From the NCBI GenBank assembly GCA_964504285.1, contig CAZDDZ010000005.1, positions 1 through 64,000 of the forward strand: a stretch of 64,000 nucleotides of DNA, given 5' to 3'. The notes beneath the pieces are model-generated. The model was not told the DNA's origin. It worked only from the letters and a program-made list of their open reading frames with translations, and ran no database searches. The DNA is from Pseudoflavonifractor sp964504285. GTDB lineage: Bacteria > Bacillota > Clostridia > Oscillospirales > Oscillospiraceae. Shown piece by piece: positions 17,305 through 25,723 of this stretch; position 1 is the first letter of the stretch; every line of letters starts with the position of its first letter. The position numbers and the translations under genes were made by a program.

Positions 17305-18515
17305 TTCTCCTCACCGCCTTTCACATCACGGGTAATCATGGCATTGGCGGGCACGGTGCTGCCCGCGGCGACCTCTACATCCTGGGCCACTACGGTAATG
17401 CCCCAGTCCTCCGCGCCATGGAGCGGCGGCGGTGTGCCCACTGTGGCGCGTTCGCCGATGACGGCGTTTTCCGCCACAATGGCGTAATCCACCGTGGCTC
17501 CGGCCTTGACCACCGTGCCCGGCATCAAAATGGAGTAGTGCACCTTGGCCCCCGGCTCGACGGTAACCGAGTGAAAGAGCACCGAGTTTTCCACTGTGCC
17601 GTGCACCTCGCACCCGCCGGTGACCATGGAGTGGGAAATGCGGGCACTGGGGCCGGTAAAGTGGGGGGGCTTGGTGGGAGTACGGGCAAAAATGGGCCAG
17701 GAGGTATCATACAAGTCAATGCCGCTGCCGGCAGAGAGCATATCCATATTGGCGTCCCACAGGGAGTTGATGGTGCCTACGTCCTTCCAGTAGCCGGAGA
17801 AGCGGTAGGCACTCATAATTTCCTTGTTTTCCAGCATGGCCGGAATAATATCACCGCCAAAGTCATTGGTGGAATTGGGGTCTGCCTCGTCGTTTATGAG
17901 GTATTCCTTCAGCTTTTGCCAGGTGAAAATGTAGATACCCATGGAGGCCAGGTTGCTCTTAGGCTGCTTGGGTTTTTCCTGGAATTCGTAAATCAGATCG
18001 TTCTCGTCCACATTCATAATGCCAAAACGGCAGGCCTCGTCCATGGGTACCTCCAGCACCGAAATGGTGCAGGCCGCGCCGGTAGCCTTGTGGTGGTCTA
18101 GCATCAGGTCGTAGTCCATTTTATAGATGTGATCCCCCGAGAGAATGAGCACATAGTCCGGGTCGTAGAGATCCAGAAAGCTGATGTTTTGATAAATGGC
18201 GTTGGCGGTGCCCTTATACCACGTGCCGTAGGAGCCCTCCCGCACATAGGGGGGCAGAACGTGCACGCCGCCGTCGGAGCGGTCTAAATCCCAGGGCTGG
18301 CCGTTGCCTATGTAAGTGTTTAGTTCCAGCGGCTGATACTGAGTCAGCACACCCACGGTATCAATGCCCGAGTTTATGCAGTTGGAGAGGGGGAAGTCGA
18401 TAATCCGGTACTTGCCCCCAAAGGGAACGGCGGGCTTTGCCACGCGGCTTGTCAGCGCATACAGGCGGCTTCCTTGACCGCCCGCCAAAAGCATGGATAC
18501 AATTTCCTTTTTCAT
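17301..18515 (-). CDS. glgC: Glucose-1-phosphate adenylyltransferase
   Basis: A 404-residue enzyme making ADP-glucose from ATP and glucose 1-phosphate, the committed step of glycogen synthesis. It has the catalytic loop AGGQGSRLYALTSRVAKPAVPFGGKYRIIDF, WYKGTANAIYQN, SGDHIYKMDYDLML with the metal-binding Asp, the EKPKQPKSNLASMGIY sugar-phosphate motif and a C-terminal beta-helix. It lies 20 bases after glgB and overlaps glgD. Confidence 0.96.
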   Translation of the reverse strand: MKKEIVSMLLAGGQGSRLYALTSRVAKPAVPFGGKYRIIDFPLSNCINSGIDTVGVLTQYQPLELNTYIGNGQPWDLDRSDGGVHVLPPYVREGSYGTWYKGTANAIYQNISFLDLYDPDYVLILSGDHIYKMDYDLMLDHHKATGAACTISVLEVPMDEACRFGIMNVDENDLIYEFQEKPKQPKSNLASMGIYIFTWQKLKEYLINDEADPNSTNDFGGDIIPAMLENKEIMSAYRFSGYWKDVGTINSLWDANMDMLSAGSGIDLYDTSWPIFARTPTKPPHFTGPSARISHSMVTGGCEVHGTVENSVLFHSVTVEPGAKVHYSILMPGTVVKAGATVDYAIVAENAVIGERATVGTPPPLHGAEDWGITVVAQDVEVAAGSTVPANAMITRDVKGGEEK

Positions 18516-18535
18516 TCTAACAACACACCTTTGCC

Positions 18536-20491
18536 TTAGGTTTTCTTCGCCGGAGTAAGCTTTTTCTTGGGAAGTGGCTTCTTTTTTACGCAGCGGTATA
18601 CCACGCAGCTCATGGGGGGCAGGTCAATGACCAGAGACTGGTCAAAGCCGTGGCTGGGGGTTGCATCGGTTAAAATATCCGTCTGATCCCCAAGCCCGCT
18701 GCCGCCGAAAGCCACGTCATCGGCGTTAAAGATGCAGCGGTACGTTCCGTGCAGGGGCGCGCCCAGGCGGTAATGGGAGTGGTGGATGGGAGAAAAGTTG
18801 CAGGCAATCAGCAGGGGATTGCCCTTCTTATCCTTGCGGAGGAAAGCGGCGCAGTTATTTTGGTTATCGTCGGCACAGACCCACTGAAAGCCCTCCCAGG
18901 AAAAGTCCAGCTCCCACAGCTCCTTCCGTTCCAGATAGAAGGCGTTGGCCGCCTTAAAAAATGCCTGGAGCTGCTGGTTTTCCTTGTTTTCTAAAAGGTG
19001 CCAGTCTAGGGACTGCTCAAAGTGCCACTCGTTCCACTGGCCGAACTCGCTGCCCATCATCAAAAGCTTTTTGCCCGGATGGGTCAGCATATAGGTGTAA
19101 AAGGCACGCACGCCGGCAAACTGTTCCTCATAAGTGCCGGGTATTTTATTCAGGAAGGAGCCCTTCATATGCACGACCTCGTCATGGGAGAGGGGGAGAA
19201 TAAAATTTTCCGAAAAGGCGTACATAAAGGAGAAGGTAATGTCCTTGTGGTTGTGCTGCCGGAAGTAGGGGTCCAGCTTCATGTAGTGGACAATGTCGTT
19301 CATCCAGCCCATGTTCCACTTGAGGTTAAAGCCCAGGCCGCCCTGATCTACGGGGTGGGTGACCAGCGGCCAGGAGGTGGACTCCTCGGCAATCATCAGC
19401 ACATCGGGATGATGTCCAAAGACGATGGTATTAAGTGTTTTAAGGAAGTCGATGGCTTCCAGGTTTTCATTGCCGCCGTAAATATTTGGCATCCACGCCC
19501 CGTCCTGGCGGCTGTAATCTAAGTAGAGCATACTGGCCACCGCGTCTACCCGCAGGCCGTCAATGTGGTACTCCTCCAGCCAGAACATGGCTGAGGAAAA
19601 AAGGAAAGAGCGAACCTCGTTTCTGCCGTAGTCAAACACGCGGGTGCCCCAATCGGCGTGCTCTCCCTTGCGGGGGTCGGCATACTCGTAGCAGGGCTCA
19701 CCGTCAAATTCGTACAGGCCGAAGGCGTCCTTGGGAAAGTGGGCGGGCACCCAGTCCAGAATGACCCCCACCCCCGCCCTGTGGAGCTGGTCGATGAGAT
19801 ACATAAGGTCGTGGGGGGTGCCAAAACGGCTGGTGGCGGCAAAATAGCCGGTGCACTGGTAGCCCCAGGAGTCGTCCAGCGGATGCTCGGTAATGGGCAT
19901 CAGCTCCACATGGGTAAAGCCCATTTCTTTTACATAGGGGACAAGCCATGCGGCCATATCCCGGTAGCTTAAAAATTCCCCCTCGCCTGTGCGCCGCCAG
20001 GAGCCTAAATGCACCTCGTAAATATTCAGGGGCTTTTCGTAAATGGGATTCTCTCTCCGCCACTTGAGCCAAGAGGAATCCCCCCAAGGATAACCGGACA
20101 TGTCATAAAGCTTAGATGCGTTGCCCGGTCTTGTTTCGGCATGGAAGGCAAAGGGGTCGGATTTAGCAAGGACGCGGCCGTCCTTGGTGTGTACGGCGTA
20201 TTTGTAGGTAGTGTACTGCCCCAGCTCTGGAAGAAAAAGCTCCCAAAGGCCGCCATCCACGGACTTCATGGGGCAGGCAGTCTCACTCCAGCCGTTAAAA
20301 TCACCCATGATCGAAACTGCCGCCGCGTGGGGGGCCCAAACACGAAATTGATAGCCCATAGTGCCGTCCATGCTAACCAGATGCGCACCCAAGTGCTCAT
20401 AGGCACGGGGGTCATTTCCCCGGAGAAAATTGTCTGTGGGACTGTCCTCGGTGCTGGTACTGAGGCTTGAGGACCGCTTTAGTGTGGACAT
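18536..20491 (-). CDS. glgB: 1,4-alpha-glucan branching enzyme
   Basis: A 651-residue GH13 enzyme that introduces alpha-1,6 branches. An N-terminal CBM48 domain (about residues 30-125, VWAPHAAAVSIMGDFNGW) precedes the catalytic barrel with VELMPITEHP, DGLRVDAVASML (nucleophile Asp near residue 316), the AEESTSWP acid/base Glu and LPLSHDEVVH. The C-terminal tail is unusually Lys/Pro-rich (KKKPLPKKKLTPAKK). It is the first gene of the glg operon, with a consensus-like promoter about 110 bases upstream. Confidence 0.96.
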   Translation of the reverse strand: MSTLKRSSSLSTSTEDSPTDNFLRGNDPRAYEHLGAHLVSMDGTMGYQFRVWAPHAAAVSIMGDFNGWSETACPMKSVDGGLWELFLPELGQYTTYKYAVHTKDGRVLAKSDPFAFHAETRPGNASKLYDMSGYPWGDSSWLKWRRENPIYEKPLNIYEVHLGSWRRTGEGEFLSYRDMAAWLVPYVKEMGFTHVELMPITEHPLDDSWGYQCTGYFAATSRFGTPHDLMYLIDQLHRAGVGVILDWVPAHFPKDAFGLYEFDGEPCYEYADPRKGEHADWGTRVFDYGRNEVRSFLFSSAMFWLEEYHIDGLRVDAVASMLYLDYSRQDGAWMPNIYGGNENLEAIDFLKTLNTIVFGHHPDVLMIAEESTSWPLVTHPVDQGGLGFNLKWNMGWMNDIVHYMKLDPYFRQHNHKDITFSFMYAFSENFILPLSHDEVVHMKGSFLNKIPGTYEEQFAGVRAFYTYMLTHPGKKLLMMGSEFGQWNEWHFEQSLDWHLLENKENQQLQAFFKAANAFYLERKELWELDFSWEGFQWVCADDNQNNCAAFLRKDKKGNPLLIACNFSPIHHSHYRLGAPLHGTYRCIFNADDVAFGGSGLGDQTDILTDATPSHGFDQSLVIDLPPMSCVVYRCVKKKPLPKKKLTPAKKT

Positions 20492-20601
20492 GGAAGCACC
20501 TCCAAAACAATTGGTAAAAATTACTAAAAATCAAAAACAATCAGAATCGCTCTTGTCAAAATGACACAAAGAGCTTATTTAAAGAGTAACTATTTGTGTA
20601 A

Positions 20602-20630
20602 ATTATACAACTTTAACGGGGGCCAGTCAA
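20602..20630 (-). promoter_or_regulatory. Sigma-A-type promoter of the glycogen operon
   Basis: On the minus strand TTGACT (20625-20630) is separated by exactly 17 bases from TATAAT (20602-20607), leaving a 5' leader of roughly 100 bases before glgB. The rest of the gap to the XRE gene (20631-20792) shows no further gene. Confidence 0.8.
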
Positions 20631-20792
20631 GGACAAGTTCCATTTTTTACACGCCGAAAAGGGCGGAAAACCGGGAATGTCATTTATGTCGGCGCTTGTA
20701 AGAGAAAAGGGGACTTAAACGTCCAAAACGGGTACCAAAAGCAAGGGCATTCCTGTGTAAAACTTTGGTCAAGCGAATGGGCCCGGAAGTAC

Positions 20793-20823
20793 AAAAAAAG
20801 AGACTGCGCATACGGCAGTCTCT
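20793..20823 (-). terminator. Terminator of the XRE-type gene
   Basis: AGAGACTGC pairs with GCAGTCTCT around a 7-base loop and is followed on the minus strand by seven Ts, about 40 bases after the stop codon. Confidence 0.85.
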
Positions 20824-20861
20824 GAAATGTATTTTTAACGAGCCGCTGCAGAGGGCAGCTT

Positions 20862-21437
20862 CTACTGCTCCGCACGCCGCTCCATGGACGTAAAGGCACG
20901 GAGGAAGGCGGCACGCTGCTCCTGGTAGCCTTCCTCGCCCAGGCGGGTAAAGCACTCGCCCAAAATCAGGGCCAGCTCGGCAGCTAAAGCATTTTCGTAA
21001 TACATGCCCTCCTGGTTATAATATTGAGCGGGCTCAGCCAGCTCACGGGCGGCGGCAAGGTCGCCCCGCTCCAGTGCGGCTCGTGCGGCATGGGCGCCGG
21101 CCCGGGCGTGGAGAAGGTAGCCCTCATCGCTGGTGCCCGCCGTGGCGTCGGCCTCCAGCGCGGCAAGACAGTCCAGCCAGCGGCCCTGCCGGTAGGCAGC
21201 GCGGGCCTCATCCAAACCGTCGGGAGCGGTGCCGTCCGAAATGGGCGCACCCGAGAGAAAATAGCCTGTGGGCAGACTCAGGGCTCCCGCCAAATACTCC
21301 AGTGTGCGCACCGAGGGGGCGGCGCTGTCGTTTTCAATTTTTGAGAGCATGTTGCGGGTAATGTAGCTGCCCACCAGCTCCTTCTGGGTCATACCCTGCT
21401 CCAGCCGAGCCTCTTTAATTTTCTGTCCCAGGGTCAT
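20862..21437 (-). CDS. XRE-family helix-turn-helix regulator with TPR-like tail
   Basis: A 191-residue protein. Residues 1-60 are a Cro/CI-type HTH (LGQKIKEARLEQGMTQKELVGSYITRNMLSKIENDSAAPSVRTLEYLAGAL) of the kind where TQKEL and TRNMLSKIE form the DNA-binding helices. The rest is Ala-rich helical repeats (AARAALERGDLAAARELAEPA) like the TPR-type sensory domains of Rgg/PlcR-like regulators. No cognate peptide gene is visible beside it. Targets are unknown; it stands between the glg operon and dacF and has its own terminator. Confidence 0.8.
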   Translation of the reverse strand: MTLGQKIKEARLEQGMTQKELVGSYITRNMLSKIENDSAAPSVRTLEYLAGALSLPTGYFLSGAPISDGTAPDGLDEARAAYRQGRWLDCLAALEADATAGTSDEGYLLHARAGAHAARAALERGDLAAARELAEPAQYYNQEGMYYENALAAELALILGECFTRLGEEGYQEQRAAFLRAFTSMERRAEQ

Positions 21438-21488
21438 AAAATTTCCCTCCAGATGTAACTGTGATTTACCTCATTTTATCATGAAAAA

Positions 21489-21512
21489 TTGGCGGGGGCA
21501 AGCCCCCGCCAA
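21489..21512 (-). terminator. Terminator of dacF
   Basis: TTGGCGGGGGC and GCCCCCGCCAA pair around a 2-base loop, followed by TTTTT on the minus strand, 10 bases beyond the dacF stop. Confidence 0.85.
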
Positions 21513-21522
21513 GACGTTTCCT

Positions 21523-22662
21523 TTATCCCGCCATAAAAAGCTGGTGCAGGAACTTCATAAAGATGCCGGGTACCGTCAGGCGCTCCACACTGTCTGCGGC
21601 AATAATGGGGATGTTCTCCTTCTCTACTCCGTTGATGGTAACCACCATCTCGCCCAGCTTTTGACCTGCCTCTACGGGGGCCTCCACGTTTTCGCACAGG
21701 CGCAGATCGGTGGTGACGTTGTTGAGCTCGGCCTTGTCAATGAGAATACGGCTGGAGCGGGAGAGCTTGGGCTGTACCTGGGCGCTTACGCCCAGCAGCA
21801 CGTCCACCGGGGGCAGAGCCTCGCCGGGATACACGTCCATCACAGTATAGTTGGCAAAGCCAAAATTGAGCATGGCCTTGGCGCTTTCAAAACGTTTATC
21901 GGAGGTGGGACCCTTCATTACAACGGCAATCAGCTCCATGCCGTCCCGCTCCGCAGTAGCGGACAGGCAGTAAAGCGCCGAGTCGGTAGAGCCTGTTTTT
22001 AAGCCGGTAGTACCCTCGTAAAAGCGCACCAGCTTATTGGTGTTGGAGAGCTGAAACGCGCCGCCGCGGATGCTGTCCATCCAGATAGTGGTGTATTTGC
22101 GTATGGCGGAGTGCTTGACTAATTCACGTGACATGAGGGCAATATCATAGGCACTGGTCAGGTGCCCGGCAGCGGGCAGACCGGTGCAGTTGAGAAAACA
22201 GGTGTCGTTCATGCCCAGCTCCTTGGCCCGCTGGTTCATGAGGGACACAAAGCCCTCCTCGCTGCCGGCAATGTGCTCGGCCAGCGCTACGGCGGCATCG
22301 TTACCCGAGACTACGGCCACCGCCTTAAGCATGTCGTCCACCGTCATCTGCTCGCCCTCTTTTAAATACACCTGGCTGCCGCCCATGCCCGCAGCATGGG
22401 TGGAAACGGTGACCATGTCGTCCAGCTTCAGACGGCCTGCGTCAAGGGCTTCCATTACCAGCAGCAGGGTCATCACCTTGGTAACGCTGGCGGGCTCCAG
22501 CTTGTCGTGGGGGTTTTGCTCAAAGAGGACGGTGCCGGTCTCCTTTTCCATAAGCACGGCTGAGCCGCACTCCACGGCGGGTGCACCCGCCACGGCGGAA
22601 GCAGGAAGAGCGGAAAAGGTCAAAAGGGAAACACACAGCAGAGCTGCGAGGGTTTTCTTCAT
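21523..22662 (-). CDS. dacF: D-alanyl-D-alanine carboxypeptidase (penicillin-binding protein 5/6 family)
   Basis: A 379-residue exported serine peptidase that trims the terminal D-Ala from peptidoglycan stems. It has a signal peptide (MKKTLAALLCVSLLTFSALPASA), the three active-site motifs SVTK (SxxK), SGN (SxN) and KTGST (KTG), and a C-terminal beta-rich domain ending in an amphipathic segment IFMKFLHQLF that fits membrane association. The ATG at 22662 has GGAGG nine bases upstream; an upstream in-frame start would translate out of a repeat element. The symbol is by family; dacA/dacB are alternatives. Confidence 0.92.
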   Translation of the reverse strand: MKKTLAALLCVSLLTFSALPASAVAGAPAVECGSAVLMEKETGTVLFEQNPHDKLEPASVTKVMTLLLVMEALDAGRLKLDDMVTVSTHAAGMGGSQVYLKEGEQMTVDDMLKAVAVVSGNDAAVALAEHIAGSEEGFVSLMNQRAKELGMNDTCFLNCTGLPAAGHLTSAYDIALMSRELVKHSAIRKYTTIWMDSIRGGAFQLSNTNKLVRFYEGTTGLKTGSTDSALYCLSATAERDGMELIAVVMKGPTSDKRFESAKAMLNFGFANYTVMDVYPGEALPPVDVLLGVSAQVQPKLSRSSRILIDKAELNNVTTDLRLCENVEAPVEAGQKLGEMVVTINGVEKENIPIIAADSVERLTVPGIFMKFLHQLFMAG

Positions 22663-22695
22663 GGGATATTTCCTCCATTCTCGTATCTTTGAAAC

Positions 22696-22859
22696 TAGAG
22701 CGTATCTGAAAAGTATCAAAACGCCCATAAACTTGTCTTTTCCTGCCATGGCAGCGCCAATTTTCCTTGCCATACGTCAGTATGGCTGCAAAAAATCGGC
22801 TTGCCTGACACAAAAATCCTGCGCTTCTGTGCATTCCGCTACTTTTCAGATACGCTCTA
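22696..22859. repeat. Family A inverted-repeat element (A4), well preserved
   Basis: A 164-bp element with termini TAGAGCGTATCTGAAAAG / CTTTTCAGATACGCTCTA. It holds the central palindrome ATACGTCAGTAT and the conserved stretch GCTGCAAAAAATCGGCTTGC. It lies 33 bases upstream of dacF and may separate or carry its promoter. Confidence 0.88.
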
Positions 22860-22908
22860 AGTAAAGGATATGGAATGAAGGGAGATTCTATACAAAAGAG
22901 TGGGAACA

Positions 22909-22990
22909 TGGTATAATAATTATTGCGCAATTATGAGGTGCGCATGTGGCACGAAGAGCTTGGGCGCCGGTACTTCAGCCGTTGACTGTA
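22909..22990. repeat. Degenerate family D hairpin repeat (D3)
   Basis: Starts with TGGTATAAT, then a palindrome around TTGCGCAA, then GTGCGCATGTGGCACGAAG, as in the 120-bp units at 29775 and 35492, but the later hairpins are eroded. It lies upstream of the 101-residue gene, and the extended -10 at its start could serve that gene. Confidence 0.5.
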
Positions 22991-23111
22991 ATGGCTGGGT
23001 GGAAGATGATTCCATAAATGAAATTTACACAATTGCAGCGGCAGGTCGGTGTGATGGCATAAGCCGCGGCGTGCTTTATGGCAATATCAAAAATTCAAAG
23101 GAGCGAATCCT

Positions 23112-23417
23112 ATGGCGGAACTGTTTTTGCCCGTCCTATCTCATTTTCAAAACAAAAATGTGTGGCTGGCCAGTGATGGCCGGCTGCGCTTTCAAATTAC
23201 ACCGGGAGAGGGGCTTGCGGCAGAAATATGGGAAGGCCCCTGGTGCTATGAGCTCTCCCGGGTGGAGGAGACCAATACCTTCCCTATGGACGAGGAGGGA
23301 ATTATTGCCCTCCGTGCCTGGCTGGGCCAGAAAGCCGCCGAAGTAAATGCCCGCCCCAAGCGTAGTATGAGCGAAAATTTGGAGCGACGGGTAGAACCGG
23401 CGGCAAAGGAAGCATAA
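23112..23417 (+). CDS. Hypothetical protein, 101 residues
   Basis: I do not recognise the family. The frame begins with ATG after AAAGGAG and ends at a strong terminator, so it is likely a real gene. The product is soluble and acidic-to-neutral, rich in Trp and Glu in the first half (VWLASDGRLRFQITPGEGLAAEIWEGPWCYE) with a charged tail (RPKRSMSENLERRVEP). No signal peptide or membrane segment. It stands alone, convergent with the HD-GYP gene. Confidence 0.65.
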   Translation: MAELFLPVLSHFQNKNVWLASDGRLRFQITPGEGLAAEIWEGPWCYELSRVEETNTFPMDEEGIIALRAWLGQKAAEVNARPKRSMSENLERRVEPAAKEA

Positions 23418-23450
23418 AACAGCGGCCCCCCGCCGGGGGGCCGCTGTTTT
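23416..23450. terminator. Bidirectional terminator
   Basis: AAAACAGCGGCCCCCC and GGGGGGCCGCTGTTTT form a perfect 16-bp stem with a 3-base loop, between the convergent 101-residue gene and the HD-GYP gene. Confidence 0.88.
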
Positions 23451-23452
23451 GC

Positions 23453-23468
23453 GTTTAGAAACGCTCTA
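23453..23468. repeat. Solo right end of a family A element (A5)
   Basis: TTTAGAAACGCTCTA matches the right terminus of family A. Read on the minus strand it begins TAGAGCG, and this TAG is the stop codon of the HD-GYP gene (23466-23468). Confidence 0.5.
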
Positions 23469-24734
23469 GTCATAATAAGTATTTGACAGGTTGGTGTATT
23501 CCTCCGCGATGGTATGATAGGCCTTTAGCAGGGGGGCGGTACAGCTCTGCACTTCATCGGCAATTTGGTCAAAGTGAGTATTGATTAGCGAAACAATATT
23601 GCTGTCAATGAGCCTGTCGGCACCCATTTGGTTTAGAATACCCAATACCTTTGCCTTTGGAAAGGCGGTCTTATAGCTGCGGGCGCCGCAGAGCGCGCTG
23701 AAAATATCGGCAACGGCCACCACACGGTCGGGCAGGGACAGTGTTTCGGCGGTCAATCCCAGGGGATAACCGGAGCCATCCAGCTTTTCATGGTGGCGTA
23801 TAACCACTTGCCTAAGCTTCTCGGTGACACAGTCGCCCAAAATGTCGCCGGTCATGTCCACATGGGTGCGCATGATAGCCATGGCCTGGGGGCTGAGCTT
23901 GCCGGGAAACTCCAAAATTTCCACCGGGATAGAAACCTTGCCCAAATCATGGAGCAGAGAACTGTTAACCACCAGCGCCACGTCCTCTTCGTCCATGCCC
24001 AATAGCCTGGAAATTGACTGGCTTACTATGACAGTGGTCATGGTGTGGGTTACAGTGTGGCGGCTGCGGAAGTCAATGGCGTAAATGAGCATTTTAAAAA
24101 TGGCGTCGGTATCCTCTGTGGAAAAGGGCGGGGTACAAACCATGTCGTAGAGAAGGGGATCACTCTCCAGCTCTGCCGGAGTGGGCGTAAAAACCTCCAC
24201 CTGGTGGAGTAAATCCAGCACCTGGGGCGCGTATTGAGTGCCCCTGCCCTCCTCCATCACAGAGAAAAAACGGTCAGGCTCGGTAGACTGCTGGTTAAAA
24301 AAGATGTCGGCCCGGTCGGCCACCAGGATAAATTGTGCCAGTTCCTTATGACTGGGGTCTATATCCAGTGACTCCAGCAGCGACCAGTTGGCATGGTGAT
24401 AAAGCACCAGATCGGAAAGATACTGAAAGGGAGAAAAATGCTTTAAGAAAAGGGAACCGTAAATAGCGTGAGCCCAGACCCGGCCGGTCTCAAACTGCAC
24501 CATTTGGTCAATTTCCTCGGTTTTATAAGCACCAACATCATGGAGAACAGCCAACATACAGATGTCCCGCCGCTGGGCGGGTGTGTAAACGGTCCCTTTT
24601 AGTGCCAAAAGCCGGGAGGTAAGCCAAGCTACCCGTAATCCGTGATCAATCAGGCGAGGATCGATATAAGTGCACACCCGGCGAATAATACCTAAAATAC
24701 TGCGGTTATCAAGGGTTAGGGAGTAATGCGGCAT
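23466..24734 (-). CDS. HD-GYP domain protein with duplicated HD region
   Basis: This 422-residue protein contains two HD-type metal-phosphohydrolase regions. The first (about residues 28-110) has IDHGLRVAWLTSRLL and AVLHDVGAYK. The second (about residues 215-400) is a full HD-GYP domain with SLLHDLGKVSIP, MRTHVDMTGDIL, RHHEKLDGSGYP and DRVVAVADIFSAL. HD-GYP enzymes hydrolyse cyclic di-GMP or related dinucleotides. No membrane or receiver domain is present, so it is a cytosolic signalling enzyme. The gene is monocistronic and its stop codon derives from a repeat terminus. Confidence 0.85.
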   Translation of the reverse strand: MPHYSLTLDNRSILGIIRRVCTYIDPRLIDHGLRVAWLTSRLLALKGTVYTPAQRRDICMLAVLHDVGAYKTEEIDQMVQFETGRVWAHAIYGSLFLKHFSPFQYLSDLVLYHHANWSLLESLDIDPSHKELAQFILVADRADIFFNQQSTEPDRFFSVMEEGRGTQYAPQVLDLLHQVEVFTPTPAELESDPLLYDMVCTPPFSTEDTDAIFKMLIYAIDFRSRHTVTHTMTTVIVSQSISRLLGMDEEDVALVVNSSLLHDLGKVSIPVEILEFPGKLSPQAMAIMRTHVDMTGDILGDCVTEKLRQVVIRHHEKLDGSGYPLGLTAETLSLPDRVVAVADIFSALCGARSYKTAFPKAKVLGILNQMGADRLIDSNIVSLINTHFDQIADEVQSCTAPLLKAYHTIAEEYTNLSNTYYD

Positions 24735-24792
24735 CTATATTCCACCTTAAGAATAATCCGTCGGCTATGTAATTCTTATATGATTTGCAAAA

Positions 24793-24833
24793 AATATGGT
24801 ATAATAGCCGTCCGGCGGCTATTATACCATATT
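24793..24833 (-). terminator. Perfect 18-bp palindrome with TGGTATAAT on both strands (D4)
   Basis: AATATGGTATAATAGCCG, a 5-base loop, then the exact complement. On the minus strand it is followed by TTTTTT, so it can terminate the flavin reductase gene. It also carries an extended -10 TGGTATAAT on each strand, as in the family D units, and lies about 60 bases upstream of the HD-GYP start. Confidence 0.65.
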
Positions 24834-24887
24834 GTTCAAAAATAGAAATAGACTTTTCACAAATAGGGGAAAGCTTTTATGTTGGCG

Positions 24888-25514
24888 TTATCCCAGTGGC
24901 TCAAAAAATTCAGGGCCCTTGCGACAAATGGGGCAGATATAGTCGGCGGGGAGGGTGTCGCTCTCCAGCACATAGCCGCAGATTTTACAGCGGAAGCCCT
25001 TGACCGTGGGGGGCTGATAGGAGGAGGCCTTTGGGGGGGTAACGCCGTTTTTGACCTTGTGGTAGTAGGCATAGGTCATGGGCTCTCCATCGGCCAGCCG
25101 CTCGGCGGATACCACTTCGCCCACAAAGAGAATGTGGGTACCAATATCCACCTTGTCAATGACCTTACAGCTAAAGCGGGAAAGCACCTGCTCGGAGACA
25201 TAGGAAACGCCGTTTTCATCCACGGCAGTGCGGAAGGGAGCAAATTTATCGGTGTCCCGGCTGGACTTAAAGCCAAAGCCGCCAATCAGCTCCATGGTGG
25301 CATCCTGCGCCAGAACGACACCGGTAAAATAACCGGATTTTTCAATCAGCTCGGTGGTGTAGTTGTCCTTGTGAACGGCCACTGTCATGCGCTCGGGAAT
25401 GGCGGTTACCTGGGTAAGCGTGTTGACGGTGCAGCCTGCCGACTTGCCGTTAAAAGTGCTGGAAATTAAATAAAGCCCATAGCTCATGTTAAAAAATGCC
25501 TTGGGGTCAATCAT
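24888..25514 (-). CDS. Flavin reductase-like protein fused to rubredoxin
   Basis: A 208-residue protein of two parts. Residues 1-155 form an FMN-binding split barrel of the flavin reductase family (NMSYGLYLISS, GCTVNTLTQVTAIPERMTVAVHKDNYT, GFGFKSSRDTDKF). Residues 170-208 form a rubredoxin iron site with CKICGY and CPICRKGPEFF. Such fusions are known in anaerobes as NAD(P)H-flavin or high-molecular-weight rubredoxin proteins that pass electrons to oxygen- or NO-detoxifying flavodiiron proteins. The ATG at 25514 follows GGGAGG; an upstream start would read through the promoter. Confidence 0.88.
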   Translation of the reverse strand: MIDPKAFFNMSYGLYLISSTFNGKSAGCTVNTLTQVTAIPERMTVAVHKDNYTTELIEKSGYFTGVVLAQDATMELIGGFGFKSSRDTDKFAPFRTAVDENGVSYVSEQVLSRFSCKVIDKVDIGTHILFVGEVVSAERLADGEPMTYAYYHKVKNGVTPPKASSYQPPTVKGFRCKICGYVLESDTLPADYICPICRKGPEFFEPLG

Positions 25515-25554
25515 AAAAATACCTCCCTTGTTAATGAGAACTGTTCCTAATAAT

Positions 25555-25582
25555 AGAATAGCACAATTTGTCACATTGTCAA
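25555..25582 (-). promoter_or_regulatory. Promoter of the flavin reductase-rubredoxin gene
   Basis: TTGACA (25577-25582) and TATTCT (25555-25560) on the minus strand are 16 bases apart. Between them sits the inverted repeat ACAAT-n7-ATTGT, a possible redox-regulator operator. Confidence 0.65.
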
Positions 25583-25683
25583 GTCTTTTCCAAAAAGTAA
25601 AGAAAGCATGTGCCGTGTTATTGCACCTTGGACACCGTTCCCTACGGAGGCCTGGAAGCAATGTATTGTTCCTTAATAAATCA

Positions 25684-25709
25684 AGAGGCGGAGCATTTGC
25701 TCCGCCTCT
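25684..25709 (-). terminator. Terminator of the duplicated-domain lipoprotein gene
   Basis: AGAGGCGGAGCA and TGCTCCGCCTCT pair around a 2-base loop, 14 bases after the stop codon. Confidence 0.75.
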
Positions 25710-25723
25710 CTGCAATTTGCTAT

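Noticed and set aside
22663..22773. N-terminal extension of the DacF protein
   Set aside because: It would translate part of repeat A4 and bury the signal peptide 37 residues inside the protein.
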